A stretch of 64,000 bases of DNA from an uncultured Bacteroides sp. (GCA_947074205.1 CAMTOQ010000003.1:62001-126000), one strand, 5' to 3'. Positions 17,184-26,131 are shown, counted from the first letter of the stretch. The notes: generated by a model not told the origin, from the sequence alone. Numbers and translations: made by a program.

Positions 17184-18455
17184 TTATCTAACTTTTAGTG
17201 TAATGATAGTAATAGCTGCTAAGATGATGGTCACAATCCAGAAGCGGGTAGTGATTTTCGACTCATGAAACAGCGTTGTCGGTTTGGTAATAAGTACCTT
17301 GCAGCCCGGTTCTATCTGGCTGAGTGAGGTACGGAAATGGTCGTGAATAGGGGCACGTTTAAACACGCGTTGCTTCACGCCTTTGCGCTTACCTATCTTG
17401 TAATACACTCTTTGTAGTATCACCGATAGACTTTCGATAAAGAAGATACCGCATAGAATAGGTATAAGCAACTCTTTATGAATGGCTATGGCAAATACGG
17501 CAATGATACCACCTATGGTGAGACTACCGGTATCGCCCATAAACACCTGTGCAGGGTAGGCATTGTACCACAAGAACCCAATCATCGCCCCAATAAATGC
17601 ACAGATAAAGATTACCAGCTCTTCTGAACCGGGGATATACATTATATTAAGGTAGCTGGCAAACTCGGCGTGGCTCGATACATAGGCCAATATCCCAAGG
17701 GTGGCCCCTATGATAGCTGAATTCCCCGCTGCCATTCCGTCCATCCCATCGTTGAGATTAGCACCATTAGACACTGCCGTTACCACTAGTATAGTGACAA
17801 ATACGAATAATATCCATCCTGCTGTCTGTGCATAGTCGCCCATGAACGATACGAAGTCAGCGTAGTCTAAGTTGTTGTTCTTAAAGAAAGGTATGGTGGT
17901 TTGTGTCGATTTCACTCGGCTTTTCTCGTGCGTCACCACTATCTCTCCATTATCGGCATGGCGAGTTTCGATGTTCTCACACATCACCACGCTAGGGCTA
18001 AGGTAGAGTGTAAGGCCCACTATCAAGCCCAAACCCACCTGACCGATGATTTTGAATTTGCCGTGCAATCCCTCTTTGTCCTTTTTGAAGATCTTGATAT
18101 AGTCGTCGGCAAAACCAAGTGCACCCAGCCATATGGTGGTGACTAGCATTAGCCACATATATACGTTGTGCAGCTTGCCAAGGAGTAGGCAAGGAATCAA
18201 TATCGCCACAATAATGATGATACCTCCCATGCTAGGTACGCCCACCTTATTCACACCAAATGGGTCAATCTTAGCATCGCGTTGCACCTCAGTGATCTGT
18301 TTACTTTTGAGTAGCTTGATAAATCGTGAACCGAATATCGTTGAGATGAGAAGGGCCAAGATGATGGCCATCAACGCTCTAAAAGATACATACCCGAAGA
18401 CACCTGCTCCAGGGAAATTGTATTTTTCAAGCCAATCAAATAGATAATATAGCAT
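17184..18455 (-). CDS. mraY: Phospho-MurNAc-pentapeptide transferase MraY
   Basis: The 423-residue membrane enzyme moves phospho-MurNAc-pentapeptide to undecaprenyl phosphate, making lipid I. About ten membrane helices are seen. Catalytic-loop motifs include FADDYIKIFKKDKEGLHGK (the aspartate pair), NGANLNDGMDGMAAG, FMGDTGSLTIGG, and the histidine loop KRAPIHDHF near the end. Between two helices (around 165-205) there is an extra hydrophilic loop absent from E. coli MraY. It makes the protein longer than the usual ~360 and is common in Bacteroidota. Confidence 0.97.
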   Translation of the reverse strand: MLYYLFDWLEKYNFPGAGVFGYVSFRALMAIILALLISTIFGSRFIKLLKSKQITEVQRDAKIDPFGVNKVGVPSMGGIIIIVAILIPCLLLGKLHNVYMWLMLVTTIWLGALGFADDYIKIFKKDKEGLHGKFKIIGQVGLGLIVGLTLYLSPSVVMCENIETRHADNGEIVVTHEKSRVKSTQTTIPFFKNNNLDYADFVSFMGDYAQTAGWILFVFVTILVVTAVSNGANLNDGMDGMAAGNSAIIGATLGILAYVSSHAEFASYLNIMYIPGSEELVIFICAFIGAMIGFLWYNAYPAQVFMGDTGSLTIGGIIAVFAIAIHKELLIPILCGIFFIESLSVILQRVYYKIGKRKGVKQRVFKRAPIHDHFRTSLSQIEPGCKVLITKPTTLFHESKITTRFWIVTIILAAITIITLKVR

Positions 18456-18472
18456 AATCTTTTGCTCGTCTT

Positions 18473-19924
18473 TTAGTTGTGAAACAGTTCTTTAAGTATC
18501 TCCTTGTCGTCAAAGTGATGTTTCACACCTTTCACATCTTGGTAGTTCTCGTGTCCTTTCCCGGCTACTAGAATCACATCACCCTTTTCGGCCAACATGC
18601 AAGCTGTCTTGATGGCCTCTTTACGATCGGCGATGCTGATTGTCTTGCGCATATCTTCTTTGTCGAGCCCGGCTAGCATATCGTTGATGATGTCCTGCGG
18701 TTCTTCGAAGCGTGGATTGTCAGAAGTAATGATAACTTTGTCGCTATAGCGTGCAGACTCTTTAGCCATGATGGGACGTTTGCCTTTGTCGCGATTGCCA
18801 CCGGCACCTACTACTGTAATTACCTTTCCTCTTCCCTCTAATACACCATGAATGGCATTTAGTACATTAATCAGTGCGTCGGGGGTGTGAGCGTAATCTA
18901 CAATAGCTGTGAATCCTTCGGGTGAGCGAACGGCATCAAAACGACCTGCGACAGAGTGCAAAGTGCTTAGCGCCACTAACACCTCTTCCTCTTTTTGTCC
19001 CAACAATATAGCCGTGCCATATACTGCCAATAGGTTAGAAGCGTTGAACTTACCTATGAACTGCACCATTAGCTCCTTGTTGTTAAATTCGAGTAACATC
19101 CCTTCGAAGTGAGACTCAAGTACACGGCCTTTAAAGTCGCTGAGGCTTCTTAATGAATAAGTGTAGACTTTTGAACGAGTGTTTTGAGTCATCACCAGCC
19201 CGTTTTTATCGTCGATGTTAGTCAAGCTGAAAGCCTCTTTTGGGAGATCATCAAAGAACTTCTTCTTTGCTTTCAGGTAGTTGTCTACTGTTTTATGATA
19301 GTCTAGGTGGTCGCGAGTGAGGTTGGTAAATATGCCACCTGCAAACTCTAGTCCGCTGATGCGTTTCTGCTCCACTGCATGCGAGCTAACCTCCATAAAG
19401 GCATAGTCGCAACCAGCATCCACCATCTGCCCTAGCAGCTTGTTTAGCGTGATAGGATCGGGAGTAGTGTGTTCGGTTGGTATTGCCTCGCCATCAATAT
19501 AGTTGCACACTGTAGAGATGAGTCCGGCCTTATAGCCTAAGTAGCGAAATGTATCGTAAAGTAGGGTAGCGGTAGTTGTTTTACCGTTAGTGCCTGTTAC
19601 ACCTACCAATTTCAGATACTTAGTGGGGTTGCCAAAGAAAGCCGTTGCTACTTTGCCACATGCCTCTTCGCTATCTGCTATCTTGATGTATGTAACATCT
19701 TTAGTCAGCTCCTCTGGGAGATCTTCGCATAACACTGCTGTTGCACCTTTCTCTATAGCAGTAGCGATGTAGCGATGACCATCAGTCTGTGTGCCGCGCA
19801 TAGCGATAAACAGATACCCTTGTTCAATATTTCTTGAGTCGATTTCCACTCCACCGATTTCGACATTGATGTCTCCATTCACTTCGAGTGGTTCTATATT
19901 CTTTATCAGTTCGTTTAACTTCAT
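18473..19924 (-). CDS. murE: UDP-MurNAc-tripeptide synthetase MurE (meso-diaminopimelate type)
   Basis: The 483-residue Mur ligase adds the third amino acid of the stem peptide. It carries the ATP loop [17 protein letters not shown] near residue 110, the [13 protein letters not shown] motif, and the C-terminal [15 protein letters not shown] segment. The residue motif DNPR near position 400 is the one associated with meso-diaminopimelate rather than lysine, so the wall should be of the DAP type. It is 17 bp from mraY and 36 bp from ftsI. Confidence 0.97.
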   Translation of the reverse strand: MKLNELIKNIEPLEVNGDINVEIGGVEIDSRNIEQGYLFIAMRGTQTDGHRYIATAIEKGATAVLCEDLPEELTKDVTYIKIADSEEACGKVATAFFGNPTKYLKLVGVTGTNGKTTTATLLYDTFRYLGYKAGLISTVCNYIDGEAIPTEHTTPDPITLNKLLGQMVDAGCDYAFMEVSSHAVEQKRISGLEFAGGIFTNLTRDHLDYHKTVDNYLKAKKKFFDDLPKEAFSLTNIDDKNGLVMTQNTRSKVYTYSLRSLSDFKGRVLESHFEGMLLEFNNKELMVQFIGKFNASNLLAVYGTAILLGQKEEEVLVALSTLHSVAGRFDAVRSPEGFTAIVDYAHTPDALINVLNAIHGVLEGRGKVITVVGAGGNRDKGKRPIMAKESARYSDKVIITSDNPRFEEPQDIINDMLAGLDKEDMRKTISIADRKEAIKTACMLAEKGDVILVAGKGHENYQDVKGVKHHFDDKEILKELFHN

Positions 19925-19960
19925 TATATCTAAGTCAATATTGTTGATTAATGTTGTTTC

Positions 19961-22087
19961 TTATCTCAAATCGAGTGTCACCGTTTGTCCTCTTCTTATT
20001 CGAGAACCTTGTGCTAGCGATTGTCTGTACACTTTTCCAGCTCCGTTTAGTCTCACCTTAAGTCCATTGCTTTCCATTAAGAATACAGCATCTTTGGCAC
20101 CCATACCCACTGTGTTGGGCACAAGATCAGCCACCATGTTGCGTTCGTTGAGGCTTACTGCATTGTCAGAACTATTGGCTACCGACCATGTGTTTTGATT
20201 TCTAGGGAAGTTACCCTCCACTCTAGTATTTACTCGTAGGTCGCTCAGCACTTGTCTTGTTTCGGCAAAGTTGCCTGCTTTCACATCAGGAATAAATACG
20301 CTATTGGAGTCGACAGCGGCAGTTAATGGTAGATATAGATTCTTAGCATACACACGCTCGGCAATCTTTCCGAACACGCTACCCGCCATCATACCTCCAG
20401 AAGCTGGTAATCCGGGTTTGCGTATAGATACAATGCAACTATACTGTGGCTTATCAGCAGGGAAATACCCGGCAAAGCTCACTAGGTAGTTCATTGTTCC
20501 GCTTTTGTAGCCCGATGCCCCTTGGGACACCTGTGCCGTACCCGTTTTGCCTGCTACGGCAAACTGTTTGCTGCCGGCTGGTTTGGCTAGCCCGTCATAC
20601 ACCACCCTATACAAAATCTGTTGCATCTGTTGCAGTGTATTGTCCGAACATATTTTAGGATTGATTACCTCCGTTTTAATCTCTTCTACAACGCGTCCAT
20701 CCTTTACGATCTCCTTAACAAACTTAGGCCTAACCATCACGCCGTTGTTGGCAATGGCATTGTAGAACGTCAAGATGTTGAGCGGTGGAACCTGCGTCTC
20801 GTAGCCGATACTCATCCATGGAAGAGTCGTTTTCGAGAAGTAGCGCTCGTTAGGGCCTTTGATATTGGGCTTACCCTCTCCCTTGATCTGTAGTTTTAGC
20901 GGTTGATCCAAACTCATTCGTTTTAGACCGTTGACAAACTTCTCAGGTTGGCTACCGTAATACTTATCAATCAAGTAAGATACACCCACATTGGACGAGT
21001 ACATCATGATGTGAGTCACATCAATCTTGCCGTATCCACCCCTGTGCCAGTTGTGGTCCCTCATTCGGCTGCCATGCATATTGTACACCCCGTTGCCTGT
21101 GTCCACCTCCGTGTCGGGTGTGATATAACCATCTTCCATAGCCACCATCATAGAGGCCGTTTTGAAGGTCGATCCGGGTTCTAGCATATCGCTGATAGCG
21201 TGGCTGTCCATCTCGTAATAGTTTCCATCTTTTCCCTTCTGCATATTTACGATGGCTTTCACTTCGCCTGTGGCTACTTCCATTAGCACCACTACACCAA
21301 CGTGGCCATTGATTTCGCGCAATTTGTCGACAAGCGCCTTCTCGCAGATATCTTGCATGCCCACATCAATAGTAGTTACCAAGTCGCACCCATCTTCGGC
21401 AGGTACATCTACGATGTTTACATATTTGTTTCTCACTTTTTGGCGGCGGGTGTTTCCGTCTTTTCCTCTTAGCAAGCTGTCATAGGCTAGCTCTATACCG
21501 CTTCGTGCTCCTTGTGAAGCGTCGGCATATACACTACCCAGCGTGTGAGCGGCCAAAGTACCAAATGGTTTCTTGCGGTTGTTATAAGCCTGATGGTGAA
21601 AACCGCCGGCATATTTGTTTTTGTTGAATATAGGCAGCTCTTTAATCTGCTTGTACTGAATATATGATATACGTTTAGGGTAGAGCAAGAAGTTGCGTGC
21701 CTTTTTGCGTCTTCCTTCCTCCAGAATACGTTTAAACTGAGCAGGAGAACGATCAGGCAATATGCGGCTCAATCCCTCGCATACCTCATTGATGTGCACT
21801 TTGAATAGCAGGGAGTCTTTCTTTGCACCGCCTGCCAAAAAGTCCATGTATATGCGATATTCGGGTAGAGAACTAGCCATCAGCTTACCGTCAGAAGAGA
21901 GGATATTACCACGATTGGGTTTTACCGGAACATTCTCTTTCACGAAGCGGTCGGCCACTTCCTGCCAATAATCCTTTTGGAAGAACATAATTACGGAGGC
22001 CTTGATGATAATGGCCACGGCCATCACAATAAAGATTAAGGCAATACCATAGTAGCGGGTGATTATGTTTTTATTAATATTGGACAC
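19961..22087 (-). CDS. ftsI: Septal transpeptidase, class B penicillin-binding protein (FtsI/PBP3-like) with PASTA-like tail
   Basis: The 708-residue class B PBP cross-links septal peptidoglycan. One N-terminal membrane helix (near 15-35) precedes a dimerisation domain and the transpeptidase domain. The active-site motifs are STFK near 305, SSN near 362 and KTGTAQ near 512. The last 65 residues (VPNTVGMGAKDAVFLMESNG...GQTVTLDL) form a PASTA-like module, which binds wall or helps partner contacts in some PBPs but is missing from E. coli FtsI. It works with the FtsW encoded four genes downstream. Confidence 0.96.
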   Translation of the reverse strand: MSNINKNIITRYYGIALIFIVMAVAIIIKASVIMFFQKDYWQEVADRFVKENVPVKPNRGNILSSDGKLMASSLPEYRIYMDFLAGGAKKDSLLFKVHINEVCEGLSRILPDRSPAQFKRILEEGRRKKARNFLLYPKRISYIQYKQIKELPIFNKNKYAGGFHHQAYNNRKKPFGTLAAHTLGSVYADASQGARSGIELAYDSLLRGKDGNTRRQKVRNKYVNIVDVPAEDGCDLVTTIDVGMQDICEKALVDKLREINGHVGVVVLMEVATGEVKAIVNMQKGKDGNYYEMDSHAISDMLEPGSTFKTASMMVAMEDGYITPDTEVDTGNGVYNMHGSRMRDHNWHRGGYGKIDVTHIMMYSSNVGVSYLIDKYYGSQPEKFVNGLKRMSLDQPLKLQIKGEGKPNIKGPNERYFSKTTLPWMSIGYETQVPPLNILTFYNAIANNGVMVRPKFVKEIVKDGRVVEEIKTEVINPKICSDNTLQQMQQILYRVVYDGLAKPAGSKQFAVAGKTGTAQVSQGASGYKSGTMNYLVSFAGYFPADKPQYSCIVSIRKPGLPASGGMMAGSVFGKIAERVYAKNLYLPLTAAVDSNSVFIPDVKAGNFAETRQVLSDLRVNTRVEGNFPRNQNTWSVANSSDNAVSLNERNMVADLVPNTVGMGAKDAVFLMESNGLKVRLNGAGKVYRQSLAQGSRIRRGQTVTLDLR

Positions 22088-22122
22088 TGTTGTTTCTTGA
22101 TCAGTTTGTTAGCAATCTGTTT

Positions 22123-22458
22123 CTATCTCTTGATGATATAAGGCGGGTTGGTCGAAATCTTTACACTCTCTTCTTTTCCGGCGATATGTTCTTCAATGCG
22201 CGATTGTCGGCTCCTCTCCATTAGTTCGGAGTTGCGCGTCAATGCGTCATACTTTACATCAATCAACTCTTTGCGTAAACGGTCAATCTCGAGCACCTTC
22301 TGTTGCGCCACATATCGGTTGTTGATATACAGCATCAAAAGAAGCATGATTAATATCAGCAGTTTTAGTTGTCGGCGAAAGAAGTCCATCATCAAGATGT
22401 CTCCTCCCATAAAACTCTTCAGTGAGCTTTTTTTCTTTTTCTCATCTGTCTGCTTCAT
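22123..22458 (-). CDS. ftsL: FtsL-like cell division protein
   Basis: The 111-residue single-pass protein has a basic cytoplasmic start rich in Lys, a membrane helix (about 30-48, LKLLILIMLLLMLYINNRY), then a short helical periplasmic part with a leucine-type heptad (QQKVLEIDRLRKELIDVKYDA, cut here). It sits between rsmH and ftsI, where Bacteroidota place their FtsL analogue. Direct sequence similarity to E. coli FtsL is weak, so topology and position carry the call. Confidence 0.85.
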   Translation of the reverse strand: MKQTDEKKKKSSLKSFMGGDILMMDFFRRQLKLLILIMLLLMLYINNRYVAQQKVLEIDRLRKELIDVKYDALTRNSELMERSRQSRIEEHIAGKEESVKISTNPPYIIKR

Positions 22459-22498
22459 ATCTCCTTAGTTCTGATTAGTGTCGTTTACTTTAATGCTT

Positions 22499-23419
22499 CT
22501 ATTGTTTTATTGCTATGCGCAGCTTGGCGCTTCGCGATCTAGGGTTGCGTTCTATCTCTTCGTCGTTGGGCACAATCACCTTATTGCTCAATGGGCGAAG
22601 GGGCGATTTTACATTACCGAAGAAGTCTTGTTCCATCTTGCCTTCTACATTCCCCGTTTTCATGATGTTCTTCACCATTCTGTCTTCTAGAGAGTGATAA
22701 GTGATGATTACTAATCGTCCGCCGGGTTTTAGCGCTTCGATGGCCGAGTAAAGCATCTCTTTGAGTGCTTCCATCTCTTGATTCACCTCTATGCGAAGGG
22801 CCTGAAACACTTTAGCCAGCTCTTTCTTTTCGCGTTCGCGACCAAAGAGTGGTTTGATTATTTCCAAGAACTCGTCTATGGTGTTGATTGATTTCTCTGC
22901 ACGTTTCTTCACCAAAGTAGCAGCTATCTTGCGACTGTTTTTCAACTCCCCATAGAGGTAGAAGATATCAGCCAACTTCTCTTCGCTAAATGTATTGACG
23001 ATGTCGGCAGCAGTTAGTCCGGCACGTTTGTTCATACGCATATCTAGTGCGCCCGAGAAGCGAAACGAGAAACCGCGTTCGCTGTCGTCGAAATGGTGTG
23101 ATGACACACCTAGGTCGCCCAGTATGCTATCTACTTCACCGGCTTCGTAGTAGCGCAGGAAGTTTTGTAGGTAGCGGAAATTGCTACGAACAAATGTAAA
23201 CTGTGGAGCGTCGGGTATATTGCGCTCAGCATCTTCGTCTTGGTCGAACCCAAATAGACGGCCGTTTGCACCTAGGCGTGAGATGATTTCACGCGAGTGA
23301 CCACCACCACCAAAGGTTACATCGACATAGGTGCCATCTGGTTGAATATCCATAGCATCTACGCTCTCTTTTAAAAGTACCGGAATGTGATATACCGGTT
23401 GTTCTTGCTCCACTCTCAT
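22499..23419 (-). CDS. rsmH: 16S rRNA (cytosine-1402-N4) methyltransferase RsmH (MraW)
   Basis: This 306-residue SAM-dependent methyltransferase modifies C1402 in the decoding centre of 16S rRNA. It has the family start HIPVLLKESVDAM, the SAM-binding DVTFGGGGHSREI, the LGDLGVSSHHFDD motif, the RGFSFRFSGALDMRM segment and the C-terminal ITYHSLEDRMVKN. It is the first gene of the dcw operon here. The usual preceding gene, mraZ, is not present: the 279 bp in front hold only a promoter, a terminator and AT-rich DNA. Confidence 0.98.
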   Translation of the reverse strand: MRVEQEQPVYHIPVLLKESVDAMDIQPDGTYVDVTFGGGGHSREIISRLGANGRLFGFDQDEDAERNIPDAPQFTFVRSNFRYLQNFLRYYEAGEVDSILGDLGVSSHHFDDSERGFSFRFSGALDMRMNKRAGLTAADIVNTFSEEKLADIFYLYGELKNSRKIAATLVKKRAEKSINTIDEFLEIIKPLFGREREKKELAKVFQALRIEVNQEMEALKEMLYSAIEALKPGGRLVIITYHSLEDRMVKNIMKTGNVEGKMEQDFFGNVKSPLRPLSNKVIVPNDEEIERNPRSRSAKLRIAIKQ

Positions 23420-23450
23420 TAATTATATTTTATAATAGGACTAACATTTG

Positions 23451-23458
23451 CAAAAATA
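23451..23458 (-). promoter_or_regulatory. Promoter -7 box in front of rsmH (start of the dcw operon)
   Basis: TATTTTTG on the minus strand fits the TAnnTTTG -7 element perfectly and lies about 32 bases before the rsmH ATG. No clear TTTG is found at -33, so the upstream element is weak. It is the only good -7 box between the sigma-factor gene and rsmH. Confidence 0.6.
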
Positions 23459-23587
23459 CATAATTATAAATTATAATTTAAGGACTTTGTGCCGAAAATA
23501 GGGAATAAAGTTATCAACAGATTGTTAAAAACCAACCTTTTGCACGATGAGGAAAGGAAATGGGCTGCGTTGTGTGGTGCATATGAA

Positions 23588-23629
23588 AAAGAGCGAGCAA
23601 AAACCCATCTAAGGCATTGCTCGCTCTTT
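23588..23629 (-). terminator. Intrinsic terminator of the first sigma-factor gene
   Basis: AAAGAGCGAGCA (23588-23599) and TGCTCGCTCTTT (23618-23629) make a perfect 12-bp stem. Flanking A residues give a T-run on the minus strand. It isolates the sigma gene from the dcw operon. Confidence 0.88.
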
Positions 23630-23698
23630 ACTGTTGTGCTATTAAAATCTAAATGTTTGCTTTGAATGTGATTGAACTTATTCTTGCTATGTGTGTTT

Positions 23699-24202
23699 CT
23701 ATCTAAAGTCTTTTAATTCTTGTTGAAGCTTCTGGCGGGTAAAGAATATTCTACTCTTCACCGTGCCAAGTGGTAAATGCAATCTTTCTGCAATCTCGCG
23801 ATATTTAAATCCCGAAACATGCATGGAGAAAGGCACCTTATACTCTTTGGGTAGCCCTGTAACAATGCGGCGCATCTCTTTGAGGTCGTAAGAGCCTTCG
23901 CTACTTTCCAACCCATTGTTTTGAGATTGATTGATGTGGAAAAGGTTGTCGGTTTGGTCAATAAAGGTTTGGTCACGCACCACTTTGCGATAGTTGTTGA
24001 TAAAGATGTTACGCATGATGGTATACATCCATCCCTTGAAGTTGGTGTCGGGCAAAAACTTGTCCTCATTGTCTAGCGCCTTCAACGATGTTTCTTGTAA
24101 AAGGTCGTTGGCTTGCTCGCGATCGGTTGTTAGTTTGTAGGCAAACCTCAAAAGCTCATCTTGAACTCCTATCAAGTCTTTTCTGAAACTTAAGCTTTTC
24201 AT
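23699..24202 (-). CDS. ECF-type RNA polymerase sigma factor, paralogue 1
   Basis: This 167-residue two-domain sigma factor has region 2 (residues about 12-82, with the core-binding segment DLLQETSLKALDNED and the promoter-melting segment FKGWMYTIMRNIFINNYRK). A linker follows, then region 4 with the helix-turn-helix FKYREIAERLHLPLGTVKSRIF. The frame is open 16 codons further up (24250), but the MKSLSFRKDL start aligns with paralogue 3 (MNNLSFRKDL) and is preferred. It is nearly identical in layout to the gene at 26223-26726. No anti-sigma gene is recognisable beside it. It has its own terminator and upstream repeated motifs, so it is probably transcribed alone. Confidence 0.93.
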   Translation of the reverse strand: MKSLSFRKDLIGVQDELLRFAYKLTTDREQANDLLQETSLKALDNEDKFLPDTNFKGWMYTIMRNIFINNYRKVVRDQTFIDQTDNLFHINQSQNNGLESSEGSYDLKEMRRIVTGLPKEYKVPFSMHVSGFKYREIAERLHLPLGTVKSRIFFTRQKLQQELKDFR

Positions 24203-24317
24203 AAGCGATGCTTTTAGATTGTGAATTTTTACAGGGGCTTTGTGATACAATGTTAACCAGAATTTCTCTTTTCGATGGGATGAATTCAGTCTTAAAATAG
24301 CCCGAAAACTGTTTTTT

Positions 24318-24376
24318 GATAGTTTTTGGGTGCTGTTTCAGTTAGTTTTTAGGTGTTTTTGATAGTTTTCCCCCTT
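24318..24376 (-). repeat. Motif array upstream of sigma gene 1
   Basis: Two close copies, GATAGTTTTTGGGTG (24318-24332) and GTTAGTTTTTAGGTG (24341-24355), and a third partial copy GATAGTTTT (24361-24369) are spaced 23 and 20 bases apart. They sit 115-175 bp before the sigma start. The same motif recurs before the other sigma genes, which suggests a binding site spaced two helical turns apart. Confidence 0.6.
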
Positions 24377-24478
24377 TTGCTTTTGATTTGATAATTAAAT
24401 AATTAGGGTATCCATTTGTTAACTGGCTATTTTGTCGCTGTTCGATATTTTCCTAAATCTTTTTCACGTCAAAAAGAA

Positions 24479-24523
24479 AAGGTAAATGTCAATCTTTTAG
24501 GCTGCTATATTGACATTTACCTT
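24479..24523. terminator. Terminator of the degenerate sigma gene
   Basis: AAGGTAAATGTCAAT (24479-24493) and ATTGACATTTACCTT (24509-24523) form a perfect 15-bp stem, with T-rich DNA on both sides. It lies about 100 bp past the stop of the leftward gene at 24622-25017. The remainder of the 24203-24621 gap is AT-rich and holds the motif array and nothing else I recognise. Confidence 0.85.
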
Positions 24524-24621
24524 ACTTTTTTACTACTTGCTTACTAAAAGTCTAGTTGTTTTTGTGTCTCCTGAAAACTGAGAAATCGGTTGTGAGAAAT
24601 GTTATCCTTGAAACTAATCTT

Positions 24622-25017
24622 TTATGCGCTTAGCGCTTCCTGCATATTGCGAAATGTCTCTTTAATTCTTTTGTCTCTAAGTTCTTTGCTTAGTTCGCTG
24701 AGTGAGCATACCTCTGTTTTTGAACTCTCCGAAATACTAGGAACTATCATTTCGCCTTCTTGGCGAGAATAGTCTATAAACGATGAGTGGCGAATGGCTC
24801 TACGATAATTGATGAAAACGGTGACATGTAACAATACGTAGAGGAAGCTTTTTAATGTAGAGGTTTCCGGGTGTGCTCCTATTTGTCTATTTGCAGCCTC
24901 TTTGTAAGCCTGATATAGACTATTGACATAGTTAAGGTGAAGGGTAAGCCTAACCAATGATCCAGACAGGCTGGTTACCGAATGGCTTAAACCCTGTTTT
25001 GAACTGAGACTTTTCAT
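24622..25017 (-). CDS. Degenerate, truncated sigma-factor paralogue (region 2 only)
   Basis: The 131-residue protein aligns without gaps to sigma paralogue 1 over residues 1-82. Both begin MKSLS and both reach the tripeptide FID at 80-82, with NYRR/NYRK at 70-73. About 22 of 82 positions are identical by my count. The core-binding stretch DLLQETSLKALDNED is replaced by SLYQAYKEAANRQIG, and the W of FKGWMY is F. After residue 90 the similarity ends, and the region 4 helix-turn-helix is absent. It is therefore either a decaying gene or a diverged regulator derived from a sigma factor. The frame is open throughout, and it has its own terminator and an upstream inverted repeat, which speaks against a simple dead copy. 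Confidence 0.65.
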   Translation of the reverse strand: MKSLSSKQGLSHSVTSLSGSLVRLTLHLNYVNSLYQAYKEAANRQIGAHPETSTLKSFLYVLLHVTVFINYRRAIRHSSFIDYSRQEGEMIVPSISESSKTEVCSLSELSKELRDKRIKETFRNMQEALSA

Positions 25018-25113
25018 ATTTGTTCCTTTTATTATTTACTGCTACCTTTTATTTATATTGCAAAACTAAGGCATATTTTAAGGAACGGAGGTGAGAAACT
25101 CTCTTACTTCTTA

Positions 25114-25162
25114 CCATTTTCTATCAAATGAGAATAATACCCCTAAAAATGATAGAAAATGG
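25114..25162 (-). promoter_or_regulatory. Inverted repeat upstream of the degenerate sigma gene
   Basis: CCATTTTCTATCA (25114-25126) and TGATAGAAAATGG (25150-25162) are perfect 13-bp inverted arms 23 bases apart, about 100 bp before the start. The right arm overlaps GATAGAAAATGGGTG, which matches the sigma-array motif GATAGTTTTTGGGTG at 11 of 15 positions. The remaining part of the 25018-25336 gap shows nothing else I can name. Confidence 0.55.
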
Positions 25163-25336
25163 GTGCTTTTACTCCTGTTTTCTGGCATTGGAGTAAACAG
25201 AATGGAAAATTGACGAGGAAATGTGCGGTAAATTCACTGCTTTGATAGCCTTTCGACATTGATCTTTAGATTATTGTTATCTATAATGTGATGAAAGCAA
25301 TGACTGAATCGATTCGGCGGCACTACAACCTGTTGT

Positions 25337-25843
25337 TTAGTTTCTGAAGTCTTTTAATTCATTTTTCAATCTCAATCGGGTCACATAAATGCGGCTCTTG
25401 ATGGTTCCGATGGGAATATCGAGCATACTCGCAATTTCTCTATACTTAAATCCCGATGCATGTAGCGAAAAGGGTACTTTCATATCTTTGGGCAATTCGT
25501 TTACTATCTTCCACATCTCCTTCAGGTCATATGACTTCTCGATGTAGTTCAAGTCGCATTCCGTCATTAGAGCGCTTTGTTGCTGCCGCTCTTCTTCTTC
25601 TTCGCAAATGCTGTTACGAGCCACCTTGTGATAGTTGTTGATAAACAGATTGCGCATAATGGTGTAGAGCCAGCTCTTCATATTGGTATGAGGCTGAAAC
25701 TTATCTTCGTTATCAAGCGCTTTTAAGGATGTCTCTTGAAGTAGGTCGTTGGCCTGGTCGTAATCTGTCGTTAACTTGTAGGCAAATCGATAAAGTTCTT
25801 CTTGAAACCTTATGAGTTCCGTTTTGAATGTAAGATTTTTCAT
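25337..25843 (-). CDS. ECF-type RNA polymerase sigma factor, paralogue 2
   Basis: The 168-residue sigma factor is closely related to paralogues 1 and 3. Region 2 includes DLLQETSLKALDNEDKF and MKSWLYTIMRNLFINNYHK, and region 4 includes FKYREIASMLDIPIGTIKSRIY. It differs most in the linker, where a Glu/Gln-rich stretch (EEEEERQQQ) replaces the Asn/Gln-rich one of the others. The start MKNLTFKTEL aligns with the others. It is flanked by intergenic regions of more than 300 bp, with a motif array upstream. It is expected to direct RNA polymerase to a small set of promoters. No signal or partner is visible. Confidence 0.93.
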   Translation of the reverse strand: MKNLTFKTELIRFQEELYRFAYKLTTDYDQANDLLQETSLKALDNEDKFQPHTNMKSWLYTIMRNLFINNYHKVARNSICEEEEERQQQSALMTECDLNYIEKSYDLKEMWKIVNELPKDMKVPFSLHASGFKYREIASMLDIPIGTIKSRIYVTRLRLKNELKDFRN

Positions 25844-25936
25844 AAAATAGATATAAGCTTGTTGCTAGTAGTTTGTTTTGTTGAGACGAAGATATTAATA
25901 ATAAATAACATTTGAACAATAAAATATTTCTTTTTT

Positions 25937-25992
25937 GCTAGTTTTGAACGATTTATGTCATTTTTTGGGTGGTATTTGATAGTTTTTGGGTG
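25937..25992 (-). repeat. Motif array upstream of sigma gene 2
   Basis: GATAGTTTTTGGGTG (25978-25992) repeats exactly the motif found before sigma gene 1. GTCATTTTTTGGGTG (25957-25971) and a weaker GCTAGTTTTGAACG (25937-25950) precede it at 21- and 20-base steps. A fourth relative, GATGGTTTTT, begins at 26011. Confidence 0.6.
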
Positions 25993-26029
25993 GTTTTCCG
26001 GTACAAATCTGATGGTTTTTCTACCTAAA

Positions 26030-26073
26030 AAGATGAGCCATCAGGATTTTAATTCTCCTTGACGGCCCATCTT
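26030..26073 (-). terminator. Terminator downstream of sigma gene 3
   Basis: AAGATGAGCC (26030-26039) and GGCCCATCTT (26064-26073) pair with an inner TCA.GGA/TCCTTGA extension. The two mismatches become G-U pairs only in RNA read leftward, and TTTTT follows in that direction. So it terminates the minus-strand transcript. Confidence 0.8.
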
Positions 26074-26131
26074 AAATCATAAATGCCTGTAAGTTTTTGT
26101 TGTCGAGTATGCGAATCTTTCGAAACCTATA

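Noticed and set aside
24203..24621. A CRISPR or phage-type repeat array in the sigma cluster
   Set aside because: The recurring motif is only 15 bases, with a few copies at 20-23-base steps, and there are no spacers or cas genes.
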